64,000 bases of DNA, from positions 166,160 through 230,159 of the forward strand of contig NZ_JYNS01000007.1 in assembly GCF_000934725.1 (NCBI RefSeq), in the 5' to 3' direction. The position numbers and the translations under genes are program-made. This DNA comes from Methyloterricola oryzae. GTDB lineage: Bacteria; Pseudomonadota; Gammaproteobacteria; Methylococcales; Methylococcaceae. The notes beneath the pieces were generated by a model. That model ran no database searches. It was not told the DNA's origin and saw only the letters and a list, made by a program, of their open reading frames with translations. Positions 35,974 to 42,740 of this stretch are shown one piece after another; position 1 is the first letter of the stretch; each line of letters begins with the position of its first letter.

Positions 35974-36672
35974 ATGTCAAACCTATTGAAAGTTATTGCA
36001 TTGTTATCCTTGACAGTCGCCGCGCCCGGTCAAAGTCAGGCGGACTGGCAGTCGCATGAGTCGATACTCGGAGCCATCCTGGAGCAGGTGGAGTCAAATC
36101 TTCGACACACGGGCGAAAAGTATCAGATCGATGTGGCGCCGCTGGACCGGCGCTTGCAACTGCCGCAGTGCGACCGGCCATTGACCGTCGCCAGGTTGCC
36201 GGGAACCCGGGATCTCGGGAATATATCGGTATCGGTGCGCTGCGAAGGCACGCAGCCCTGGTCGCTTTATGGACGCGCATTCGTGCGCCTATCCAAGCAG
36301 GTGGTGGCGCTGCGAACCGCTTTGCGTCAAGGCAGCCTGATCGCGCCAGGCGATGTGGAATTGGTCGAAAAGGATGCCACGTCCCTGCACGGCGGCTTCT
36401 TCAACCCGGAGGATGTGATCGGCAAGCCGGTGCGCAAGTCCCTGGCGGCCGGCACGGTCCTCCTGCCGACCCATCTGACCACCGTTAAGCTGGTCAAGCG
36501 TGGGCAGCAGGTGGCCATTCGGGCCCAGAACACGGTTTTCGAAGTCAGCATGGCAGGCATCGCGCTGACGGACGGAGAGGCTGGACAGCGCATTCGCGTG
36601 CGCAATGTTTCTTCCCAACGCATCATCGAAGGGCAGGTGATTTCCGATGGTACGATCAGCGTTTCACCCTGA
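35974..36672 (+). CDS. flgA: Flagellar P-ring assembly chaperone
   Basis: A 232-residue periplasmic chaperone for FlgI assembly. The chosen ATG at 35974 follows GGAG and begins a signal peptide (about 1-23, ending SQA/D). The SAF-domain C-terminal half is typical: LVEKDATSLHGGFFNPEDVIGKPVRKSLAAGTVL in spirit, then RVRNVSSQRIIEGQVISDGTI. It is divergent from flgB and followed by flgM and flgN. Confidence 0.93.
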   Translation: MSNLLKVIALLSLTVAAPGQSQADWQSHESILGAILEQVESNLRHTGEKYQIDVAPLDRRLQLPQCDRPLTVARLPGTRDLGNISVSVRCEGTQPWSLYGRAFVRLSKQVVALRTALRQGSLIAPGDVELVEKDATSLHGGFFNPEDVIGKPVRKSLAAGTVLLPTHLTTVKLVKRGQQVAIRAQNTVFEVSMAGIALTDGEAGQRIRVRNVSSQRIIEGQVISDGTISVSP

Positions 36673-36704
36673 GCTGGCATCTCCAACTCCGTATTTGTCC
36701 TCAT

Positions 36705-36731
36705 TAAAGAAGGATTGGGCAGGGCCGATAC
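36705..36731 (+). promoter_or_regulatory. Sigma-28 (FliA) promoter for flgMN
   Basis: TAAAGAAG (36705-36712), an 11-bp spacer and GCCGATAC (36724-36731) match the FliA consensus TAAAGTTT-N11-GCCGATAA closely, in the right place for a short leader before flgM at 36762. A late promoter for flgM is expected, since FlgM must be restored once the hook is complete. Confidence 0.8.
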
Positions 36732-36761
36732 CCAGGACAAGAAATCATTCGGAGAACGGCG

Positions 36762-37052
36762 ATGAACGTTTTCATCCAGTCTTTAGGCGGCGCCCTGCCA
36801 ACCGCCGCAGTCAAGAAGCCGACGGTGTCGGATTCGCCCGCAAAGAGCTCATCCGACGAGCCGGCGGCATCTAGCGACACCGTGGAAACATCCTTGAAAT
36901 TGCGTGCGATGACGGAAAATGTGCTCGCCGCGCCGATAGTGGACACGGCACATGTACAGCGCATCAGCAATGCCATCGCCAGCGGGCATTACCAGATCGA
37001 CCCTCAACGGGCGGCCAATCGGCTGGTGGAACTTGAAGCACTGACTCCCTGA
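36762..37052 (+). CDS. flgM: Anti-sigma-28 factor
   Basis: A 96-residue protein, mostly disordered and Ser/Ala-rich at the N-terminus. The C-terminal sigma-binding segment is characteristic (VDTAHVQRISNAIASGHYQIDPQRAANRLVELE). FlgM holds FliA inactive until it is exported through the finished hook-basal body. It has a GGAG ribosome site and a FliA-type promoter about 30 bp upstream, and is 16 bp before flgN. Confidence 0.93.
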   Translation: MNVFIQSLGGALPTAAVKKPTVSDSPAKSSSDEPAASSDTVETSLKLRAMTENVLAAPIVDTAHVQRISNAIASGHYQIDPQRAANRLVELEALTP

Positions 37053-37068
37053 CGGAACACACAGAACC

Positions 37069-37554
37069 ATGAGTGACTTCTATCAGACACTGGATCAGCT
37101 GTTTGACCATTATCAGCAACTGATCGGGGAAATGCGCGGCGTCCTGGAGCAGGAGAAGGAAAGCCTCCGAGTCCGCGATGTGCCTGGCCTGGAGCAAACC
37201 ACCAAGGCGAAGGAATCGCTTGCGGACCGCATCAATGGCCTGACCACCGACCAGCAAGACCTGTTCAAGCGTCACAACCTGCCCACAGGCCGTGGCGGAA
37301 TCGATCGCCTCTTCGCTGCACTGCCCTCCTCCCCCCAAGTGGACGCGTTTCGCAACAAGTGGTCGACGATCAAGGAACTCGCCGAACAATGCAACGAAAT
37401 CAACCTGCATAATGGGGCGTATATCGCCCTGTTGAGCCAACATACGCAACGCTCGCTGGACGTGCTCCACGGCCGCTCGCAAAGCGAGTTCGTTTATGGC
37501 CGCGATGGCGCGCGCCATCGCCCCGCCGCTAGCCGCAAGCTTCTGTCCGTCTGA
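37069..37554 (+). CDS. flgN: Flagellar export chaperone for FlgK and FlgL
   Basis: A 161-residue helical protein (coiled helices through MRGVLEQEKESLRVRDVPGL), with the FlgN-type C-terminal segment SEFVYGRDG. FlgN keeps FlgK and FlgL unfolded for export. The C-terminal tail after YGRDG is short and basic. Position directly after flgM is the usual gammaproteobacterial arrangement. Confidence 0.9.
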   Translation: MSDFYQTLDQLFDHYQQLIGEMRGVLEQEKESLRVRDVPGLEQTTKAKESLADRINGLTTDQQDLFKRHNLPTGRGGIDRLFAALPSSPQVDAFRNKWSTIKELAEQCNEINLHNGAYIALLSQHTQRSLDVLHGRSQSEFVYGRDGARHRPAASRKLLSV

Positions 37555-37690
37555 GTTCCCTGAGGGCTCCCCCCTCCCGCTGTCTTGCCCGCCCCATCCG
37601 GGGCCCACGCGCACCGCCCTTCGCAGAATTTCTCACACGCCGCATACAGCTCGGTGGCCATGAGACGGCATGAAAGGTCTGCTTGCAATC

Positions 37691-37705
37691 CAAGACGACC
37701 GGTCT
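37691..37705. promoter_or_regulatory. Candidate TetR operator upstream of the regulator gene
   Basis: CAAGACGACCGGTC, with the core palindrome GACCGGTC, lies 14 bp before the tetR ATG and abuts TAATAT (37705-37710), a plausible -10. The same 14 bases recur at 38329-38342 before the DUF4242-methanethiol oxidase genes. This suggests autoregulation by the TetR protein. Confidence 0.65.
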
Positions 37706-37718
37706 AATATATTGTCCC

Positions 37719-38312
37719 ATGCGAACCCAAACCAAGAACCTGACCAAGGAACGACTACTGGACCAGGGCGTCAACCTGCTCATGGAACAGGGTTACCACG
37801 GCACCGGCCTGCAGGACATCCTGAAGACCGTCGGTGTCCCCAAGGGTTCGTTTTACAACTACTTCGCCAGCAAGGAAGAGTTCGGCGCGGATGTGATCCA
37901 GCATTACATCGAGCCCTTCATCCGACAATTGGAACGGCATCTGGGCAACCCGCAGTTATCCGGCGCGCAGGCCCTGGACGCCTACCTCAAGGAACTGATC
38001 GAGGAGTCACAGCGCCGGCAGTACAAGGGTGGCTGCCTGCTGGGCAACCTCATGGGTGAGATCGGCGATACCAGCGATGCCTGCCGCAAAGCCCTGCGGG
38101 ATGCCCTGCACCGGTATCGGGACAAGATTAAGGAAGCCATCGCGCGTGGACAGCAGGAACAGTCGTTCCGGACGGATGTGAGCGCCGGGGAACTGGCCGA
38201 CTGCCTGGTCAATGCTTGGCAGGGCGCATTGTTGCGCATGAAAGTCGAACTGTCGGTAGCCCCTTTGGAGCAGTGCCGCAAGATGCTGCTGGAAGGCTAT
38301 TTCCGAGGATAA
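37719..38312 (+). CDS. TetR/AcrR-family transcriptional regulator (AcuR/NemR-like)
   Basis: A 197-residue repressor-type regulator. The N-terminal helix-turn-helix is clear (GYHGTGLQDILKTVGVPKGSFYNYFASKEEFG), and it resembles AcuR/NemR-type regulators of electrophile or acrylate responses. The C-terminal ligand-binding part includes KGGCLLGNLMGEIGDTS with a conserved-looking Cys. Its proposed operator precedes its own gene and the downstream methanethiol locus 68 bp beyond its stop, so it probably controls both. Confidence 0.9.
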   Translation: MRTQTKNLTKERLLDQGVNLLMEQGYHGTGLQDILKTVGVPKGSFYNYFASKEEFGADVIQHYIEPFIRQLERHLGNPQLSGAQALDAYLKELIEESQRRQYKGGCLLGNLMGEIGDTSDACRKALRDALHRYRDKIKEAIARGQQEQSFRTDVSAGELADCLVNAWQGALLRMKVELSVAPLEQCRKMLLEGYFRG

Positions 38313-38328
38313 ATTTTTTACCCAGAAG

Positions 38329-38358
38329 CAAGACGACCGGTCGTATCGCGACCGATAC
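38329..38358. promoter_or_regulatory. Candidate TetR operator before the methanethiol-oxidation genes
   Basis: Repeats CAAGACGACCGGTC found before tetR and here extends to a perfect 12-bp palindrome, ACGACCGGTCGT (38333-38344). An overlapping second inverted repeat, GTATCG-N4-CGATAC, occupies 38343-38358. The site lies about 23-52 bp before the DUF4242 ATG, where a repressor would block initiation. Confidence 0.65.
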
Positions 38359-38380
38359 TACGCCAGGAGGAAGCACAACC

Positions 38381-38662
38381 ATGCCCAAGTACATAATCGA
38401 GCGCAGCATTCCCGGAGCCGGAGACCTCTCGCCCGAGGCCTTGCAAAGAATTTCCCAGAAGTCCTGCAGTATCCTGAAAAACCTGGGACCCCAGATTCAA
38501 TGGATCGAGAGTTATGTAACGGATGACAAAGTCTACTGCGTGTACATCGCGCCCAGCGAAGAACTAATTCGCGAGCACGCAGCCCAAGGAGAGTTCCCGG
38601 CGGACAGCATCCGCCGCGTCCGGTCGAGGATCGACCCCACCACCGCAGAGCCCGGCAACTGA
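38381..38662 (+). CDS. DUF4242 (SCO4226-like) small protein
   Basis: A 93-residue protein nearly identical in pattern to DUF4242 members: PKYIIERSIPGAGDLS, QKSCSILKNLGPQIQW and SYVTDDKVYCVYIAP. The characterised SCO4226 binds nickel and forms a ferredoxin-like dimer; what it does in other bacteria is unclear. AGGAGG precedes the ATG. It lies between the TetR operator and the methanethiol oxidase gene, so a role in handling metal or substrate for that enzyme is possible but unproven. Confidence 0.88.
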   Translation: MPKYIIERSIPGAGDLSPEALQRISQKSCSILKNLGPQIQWIESYVTDDKVYCVYIAPSEELIREHAAQGEFPADSIRRVRSRIDPTTAEPGN

Positions 38663-38706
38663 CCGAGGCCGATCGACCGCGTTTGAACATGACAAGAGGA
38701 TATGCA

Positions 38707-40092
38707 ATGAAAACGACACAACCGATGAACGGCCGGCTGGCCAAGGCCGTGCGTGGCACCCTCGCCGGCCTTGCCGCCGCCTTTATCACGGCGGCGCCGC
38801 TCTCCATTCAGGCCGACGAGACCTGCGCCTCGCCCTACATGAAGAAGATCACCGGCCAGGAGGATTACGTCTACGTCTGGACGCTGGGCGCCGAAGGCAT
38901 CGGCGACGAGCAGGACAAACTGGTCACCGTGGATGTGAACCCCAAGTCGGACAAGTACGGCAAGATCGTCAACACCCTGTCCGTGGGCGGGCGCAACGAG
39001 GCGCACCATTCCGATTTCACCGATGACCGCCAATTCCTCTGGGCCGGCGGCCTGGATACCAGCAAGATCTTCGTATTCGACGTCAAGTCAGACCCAGGCA
39101 AACCCAAACTGGTTAAGACCATCACCAATTTTGTAGAGAAAAGCGGCGGCGTGGTCGGCCCGCACACCATGTACGCCCTGCCCGGCCGCATGATCATCAC
39201 GGGGCTTTCCAACAACAAGGATCATGGCGGACGCACCGCCCTGGTGGAATACACCAACGAAGGCGAATTCATCGCCACTCACTGGATGCCCACCGATAGT
39301 GACCTGCGCGGCGCGGTCAAGACGGGCAATTTTGCCGACGGATACAACTACGATGTGCGCGCCCTGCCCCGGAAGAACCTGCTAGTAACCTCCTCCTTCA
39401 CCGGGTGGAACAACTACATGATGGACTTCGGCAAGATGCTCACCGACACCGAAGCCATGAAGCACTTCGGCAATACCGTGGTCACCTGGGACCTGCACAC
39501 CAAGCAGCCGAAAAAGGTGTTCGACGTGCCCGGCGCTCCCCTGGAAATCCGCTGCGCCTGGGGCGACAGCCACAATTACTGCTTCACCACCACCGCGCTC
39601 ACTTCCAAGATCTGGCTCATCTACGAGGACGACAAGGGCGAGTGGCAGGCCAAGGCAGTGGCCGATATCGGCGACCCGTCCAAGGTGCCGCTGCCGGTGG
39701 ACATTTCCATCTCCAACGACGACAAGACCCTGTGGGTCAACACCTTCATGGACGGCAACACTCGCGCCTTCGACATCAGCGACCCGCATCACCCCAAGCA
39801 GGTTTACGAGAAGCACGTCGGCGCTCAGGTCAACATGGTGTCGTCCAGTTGGGACGGCAAGCGCCTGTACTACACCACCAGCCTCCTGGCCAACTGGGAC
39901 AAGAAGGGCAAGGACAACGAGCAGTTCCTGAAGCTGTATCACTGGGACGGCAAGGACCTGAAGGAGCAGTTCGCCATCGACTTCTACGCCGAGAAACTGG
40001 GCCGGCCGCACCAGATGCGCTTCGGCGCCCAGGCGCTCTATTCCGGCGTCGCAGCCAAGCCCGCTGGACATGAACTGGCCAGCGCGCAGTAA
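38707..40092 (+). CDS. mtoX: Methanethiol oxidase, SBP56 family
   Basis: A 461-residue exported protein with a signal peptide (about 1-36, ending IQA/D). The rest is the selenium-binding-protein (SBP56) fold: ETCASPY with Cys40, FDVKSDPGKPKLVKTI, VVGPHTMYALPG, and a C-terminal GRPHQMRFGAQALY. Bacterial SBP56 of this exported type is a copper-dependent methanethiol oxidase, giving formaldehyde, sulphide and H2O2. In Hyphomicrobium the gene is grouped with SCO1 and MauG-like genes; here both domains follow in one polypeptide. AGAGGA precedes the ATG. Confidence 0.9.
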   Translation: MKTTQPMNGRLAKAVRGTLAGLAAAFITAAPLSIQADETCASPYMKKITGQEDYVYVWTLGAEGIGDEQDKLVTVDVNPKSDKYGKIVNTLSVGGRNEAHHSDFTDDRQFLWAGGLDTSKIFVFDVKSDPGKPKLVKTITNFVEKSGGVVGPHTMYALPGRMIITGLSNNKDHGGRTALVEYTNEGEFIATHWMPTDSDLRGAVKTGNFADGYNYDVRALPRKNLLVTSSFTGWNNYMMDFGKMLTDTEAMKHFGNTVVTWDLHTKQPKKVFDVPGAPLEIRCAWGDSHNYCFTTTALTSKIWLIYEDDKGEWQAKAVADIGDPSKVPLPVDISISNDDKTLWVNTFMDGNTRAFDISDPHHPKQVYEKHVGAQVNMVSSSWDGKRLYYTTSLLANWDKKGKDNEQFLKLYHWDGKDLKEQFAIDFYAEKLGRPHQMRFGAQALYSGVAAKPAGHELASAQ

Positions 40093-40146
40093 AAACCGCA
40101 ACCCGGGGCAGGGAGGCCCCACCGACTTCTCCTGGAGCTTCCGGCG

Positions 40147-42051
40147 ATGAACCTCTCACGACTGTTTTTCCTCGCCCTGCTCGCCTTCCATTCCTTGGCT
40201 CAGGCGTCAGACAAAGACAAGGTGGCCGAACCGCAGCCCCTGGCTCCCGGTTATGCACCCCTTCCCTACGCTGCGCCGAATCCTGGCAGTTACGTGCTAC
40301 CGGCCATGGGCATCGCCGCAGACGGCGACGTGCTTAACAGTCAGGGCAAGGCCCTGCGCCTGCACGACCTCTATGGCGACAAGATCAGCGTGCTGACCTT
40401 CATCTACGCCACCTGCAGCGATGTGAACGGCTGCCCGCTGGCAACTGCCGTATTCCACAAGCTGAAGAACAAGCTGAAGACCGAGCCGGAGGTGGCAAAC
40501 AAGCTCCGACTGCTGACCCTCAGCTTCGATCCTACCCATGACACGCCCGCGATCATGGGAGGCTACGGTCAGGCCTTCCAGGGCCCAGGGGTCGACTGGC
40601 GGTTCCTCACCACGCGCTCCGAATCCGAGATCCAGCCCATACTCTCCGCCTACGGACAAACCGCGGAAAAGGAATACGACGAGAAAGGCGTCTTCACCGG
40701 CCGATATTCCCATTTGTTGCGGGTCTTCCTGATCGACCGGGACAAACGCATACGCAACACCTACACCGTCTCCGTGCTGCACCCGGACACGCTGATCGCC
40801 GACGTCAAGACCCTGCTGCTGGAATCAAACCAGAGTCCGCCGCCGGCGCTGTCAGCAAACGCCCATCAAGCCCAGCCGCTGCGGGCCGGCGATGACAAAA
40901 CCGGATACGCGGCCGCGGACTATCAGACCCATTCCCTGGCCCTGTTGGGGCGCACCGGGCGCGCTGCCGATCTGCTGGCCATCGCGCAGCAGCCTCCGTT
41001 GGGTCTGCCGGCAGTTCCGATTCCGGCAGACAACCCGTTGACCACGGACAAGATTGCCCTCGGCCGCAAACTCTTCTACGACCGACGTCTGTCCCTCAAC
41101 AACACCGTCTCCTGCGCCATGTGCCACATACCGGAGCAAGGTTTTACCAGCCAGGAGCAGGCCACCGCCATCGGCATCGAGGGGCGGACGGTCAGGCGCA
41201 ACGCGCCTACAATCTACAACGCGGCCTATCTGGAAAAGATCTTCCACGACGGGCGTGAGTCCACGCTGGAAAACCAGGTGTGGGGCCCCGTCCTCGCGGC
41301 CAACGAAATGGGCAATCCGTCCGTGGGTTTCGTGGTGGACAAGCTCAAATCGCTGCCGGACTACCGGGGACTCTTCGAGAAGGCCTTCCGCCGCGGCCCG
41401 GGCATGGAGACCATCGGGCAGGCCCTCGCCAGTTACGAACGCACCCTGGTTTCCGCCCATTCCCCGTTCGACCGCTGGCGCTACGGCCACGATGAGCAGG
41501 CCCTGTCACCGGCGGCCCGCCAGGGCTTCGCGCTCTTCACCGGCAAAGCCGGCTGTTCCGCCTGCCATGCGGTCGGCGAGCAAGCGGCCCTGTTCACCGA
41601 CAACCGGTTGCACAATACCGGCTTGGGTTACCGCGACAGCATGCTCAAACCCGTCGCCACCCAGCGCGTGCAACTGGCCCCCGGGGTCGCGGTGGACATG
41701 GACGCCGCGCTCATCAATCAGGTGGGAGAACCCCGCCCGGCTGACCTGGGCCTGTACGAGATCACCCAGAATCCCGGCGACCGCTGGAAATACCGCACGC
41801 CTAGCCTGCGCAACGTAGCACTGACCGCGCCCTACATGCACAACGGCGCCTTGGGCAGCCTGCGCGAAGTGGTGGAATTCTACAACCGGGGCGGCGTACC
41901 CAACGAAGCACTTGACCCGCTGATCCGCCCGCTGAACCTGACATCGGCGGAACTCGATGCCCTGGTGGAATTCTTGAAAAGCCTGACAGGCGACAACGTG
42001 GAAACCCTGGTATCCGATGCCTTCGCGGCGCCGGTGGGTGATGTGCGCTGA
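40147..42051 (+). CDS. SCO1-MauG fusion: copper chaperone domain plus di-haem peroxidase domain
   Basis: A single 634-residue exported protein (signal peptide about 1-20). Residues about 40-235 are a SCO1/SenC thioredoxin fold with C90 and C96 (CSDVNGC, five residues apart rather than the usual three) and a distal His189 (YSHLLRVFLID). Residues about 265-625 are a MauG/cytochrome-c-peroxidase-like region with two haem-binding motifs, CAMCH (C323, C326, H327) and CSACH (C470, C473, H474). Functions such as copper loading and cofactor maturation of methanethiol oxidase are inferred from neighbours. It ends 1 bp from the oppositely read yqaA. Confidence 0.88.
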   Translation: MNLSRLFFLALLAFHSLAQASDKDKVAEPQPLAPGYAPLPYAAPNPGSYVLPAMGIAADGDVLNSQGKALRLHDLYGDKISVLTFIYATCSDVNGCPLATAVFHKLKNKLKTEPEVANKLRLLTLSFDPTHDTPAIMGGYGQAFQGPGVDWRFLTTRSESEIQPILSAYGQTAEKEYDEKGVFTGRYSHLLRVFLIDRDKRIRNTYTVSVLHPDTLIADVKTLLLESNQSPPPALSANAHQAQPLRAGDDKTGYAAADYQTHSLALLGRTGRAADLLAIAQQPPLGLPAVPIPADNPLTTDKIALGRKLFYDRRLSLNNTVSCAMCHIPEQGFTSQEQATAIGIEGRTVRRNAPTIYNAAYLEKIFHDGRESTLENQVWGPVLAANEMGNPSVGFVVDKLKSLPDYRGLFEKAFRRGPGMETIGQALASYERTLVSAHSPFDRWRYGHDEQALSPAARQGFALFTGKAGCSACHAVGEQAALFTDNRLHNTGLGYRDSMLKPVATQRVQLAPGVAVDMDAALINQVGEPRPADLGLYEITQNPGDRWKYRTPSLRNVALTAPYMHNGALGSLREVVEFYNRGGVPNEALDPLIRPLNLTSAELDALVEFLKSLTGDNVETLVSDAFAAPVGDVR

Positions 42052-42052
42052 T

Positions 42053-42481
42053 TCAGGAAAAGAGGTAGACGATGGCCGCGTAGCGCCCCATCTTGCCCAG
42101 GGCGATGGCGGCCAGGCTCAGCGGAAAGGACATGCGCAGCCAGCCGGCGGCGAAACAAAAAGCGTCACCCACGACCGGCAGCCAGGAAAGCAGCAGGATG
42201 GGAACCCCGAAGCGACGAACGGAAGCCACCGCCTTGCGCTGCCGCTCGGTCTTGAGCTGGTCCAGCGAGTACGCCGATGCCGCCCACAGGCCCAGCAGCC
42301 AGGTGGTGATGGCTCCCAGGGTATTGCCGATCGTGGCCGTGACCAGCAGTAAGCCGTTGGCGGTTTCGCCCCGGCTCACCAGATAGGCCAGCACCGCCTC
42401 GGACCCGCCCGGCGCGATGGTGGAGGATATGAAGGCGCTGGCGAAAAGGCCCCAAAGGCCCAATGAAGGGTCTAAATCCAA
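42053..42481 (-). CDS. yqaA: YqaA/DedA-like membrane protein
   Basis: A 142-residue membrane protein of the SNARE-associated/VTT family. It matches YqaA: LFASAFISSTIAPGGSEAVL, ATIGNTLG, LLLSWLPVVGDAFCFAAGWLR. Family members are linked to lipid or membrane homeostasis. The start is TTG at 42481, the only start consistent with the family N-terminus; AAAGG lies 10 bp upstream. The stop lies 1 bp from the SCO1-MauG stop. Confidence 0.85.
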   Translation of the reverse strand: MDLDPSLGLWGLFASAFISSTIAPGGSEAVLAYLVSRGETANGLLLVTATIGNTLGAITTWLLGLWAASAYSLDQLKTERQRKAVASVRRFGVPILLLSWLPVVGDAFCFAAGWLRMSFPLSLAAIALGKMGRYAAIVYLFS

Positions 42482-42685
42482 GCAGAAGTACCTTTACAAA
42501 ATCGTCGTTCGAATCAAGCGCGGCCACTCAGCCTGTCCGCAGTCCACGGCCAGCCCTGTCGCGCGCTTCCTTACACTGAGCCCTTTGCCTGTGCCGGCAA
42601 GGGGACATCAGTTTACCTCATGGCCATATCGCCACGCCCCTCGCTCCCAAGAGCCGTGGACGCGGCGCAAGCCGCCCCGCTCGCG

Positions 42686-42691
42686 TATAAT
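42686..42691 (+). promoter_or_regulatory. Sigma-70 -10 element before valS
   Basis: A perfect TATAAT 50 bp before the valS ATG. No convincing -35 sits 16-18 bp upstream, so the promoter may use an extended or activated form. The 260-bp gap from yqaA contains no other recognisable element. Confidence 0.5.
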
Positions 42692-42740
42692 CCCTATCCA
42701 TTCAGAACAATAACATCCCGCATCCGGCTCTATTTCATCC

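Noticed and set aside
42505..42520. tRNA T-loop-like sequence GTTCGAATC
   Set aside because: The flanking bases do not form a T-stem, and no acceptor, D or anticodon arm is found nearby.
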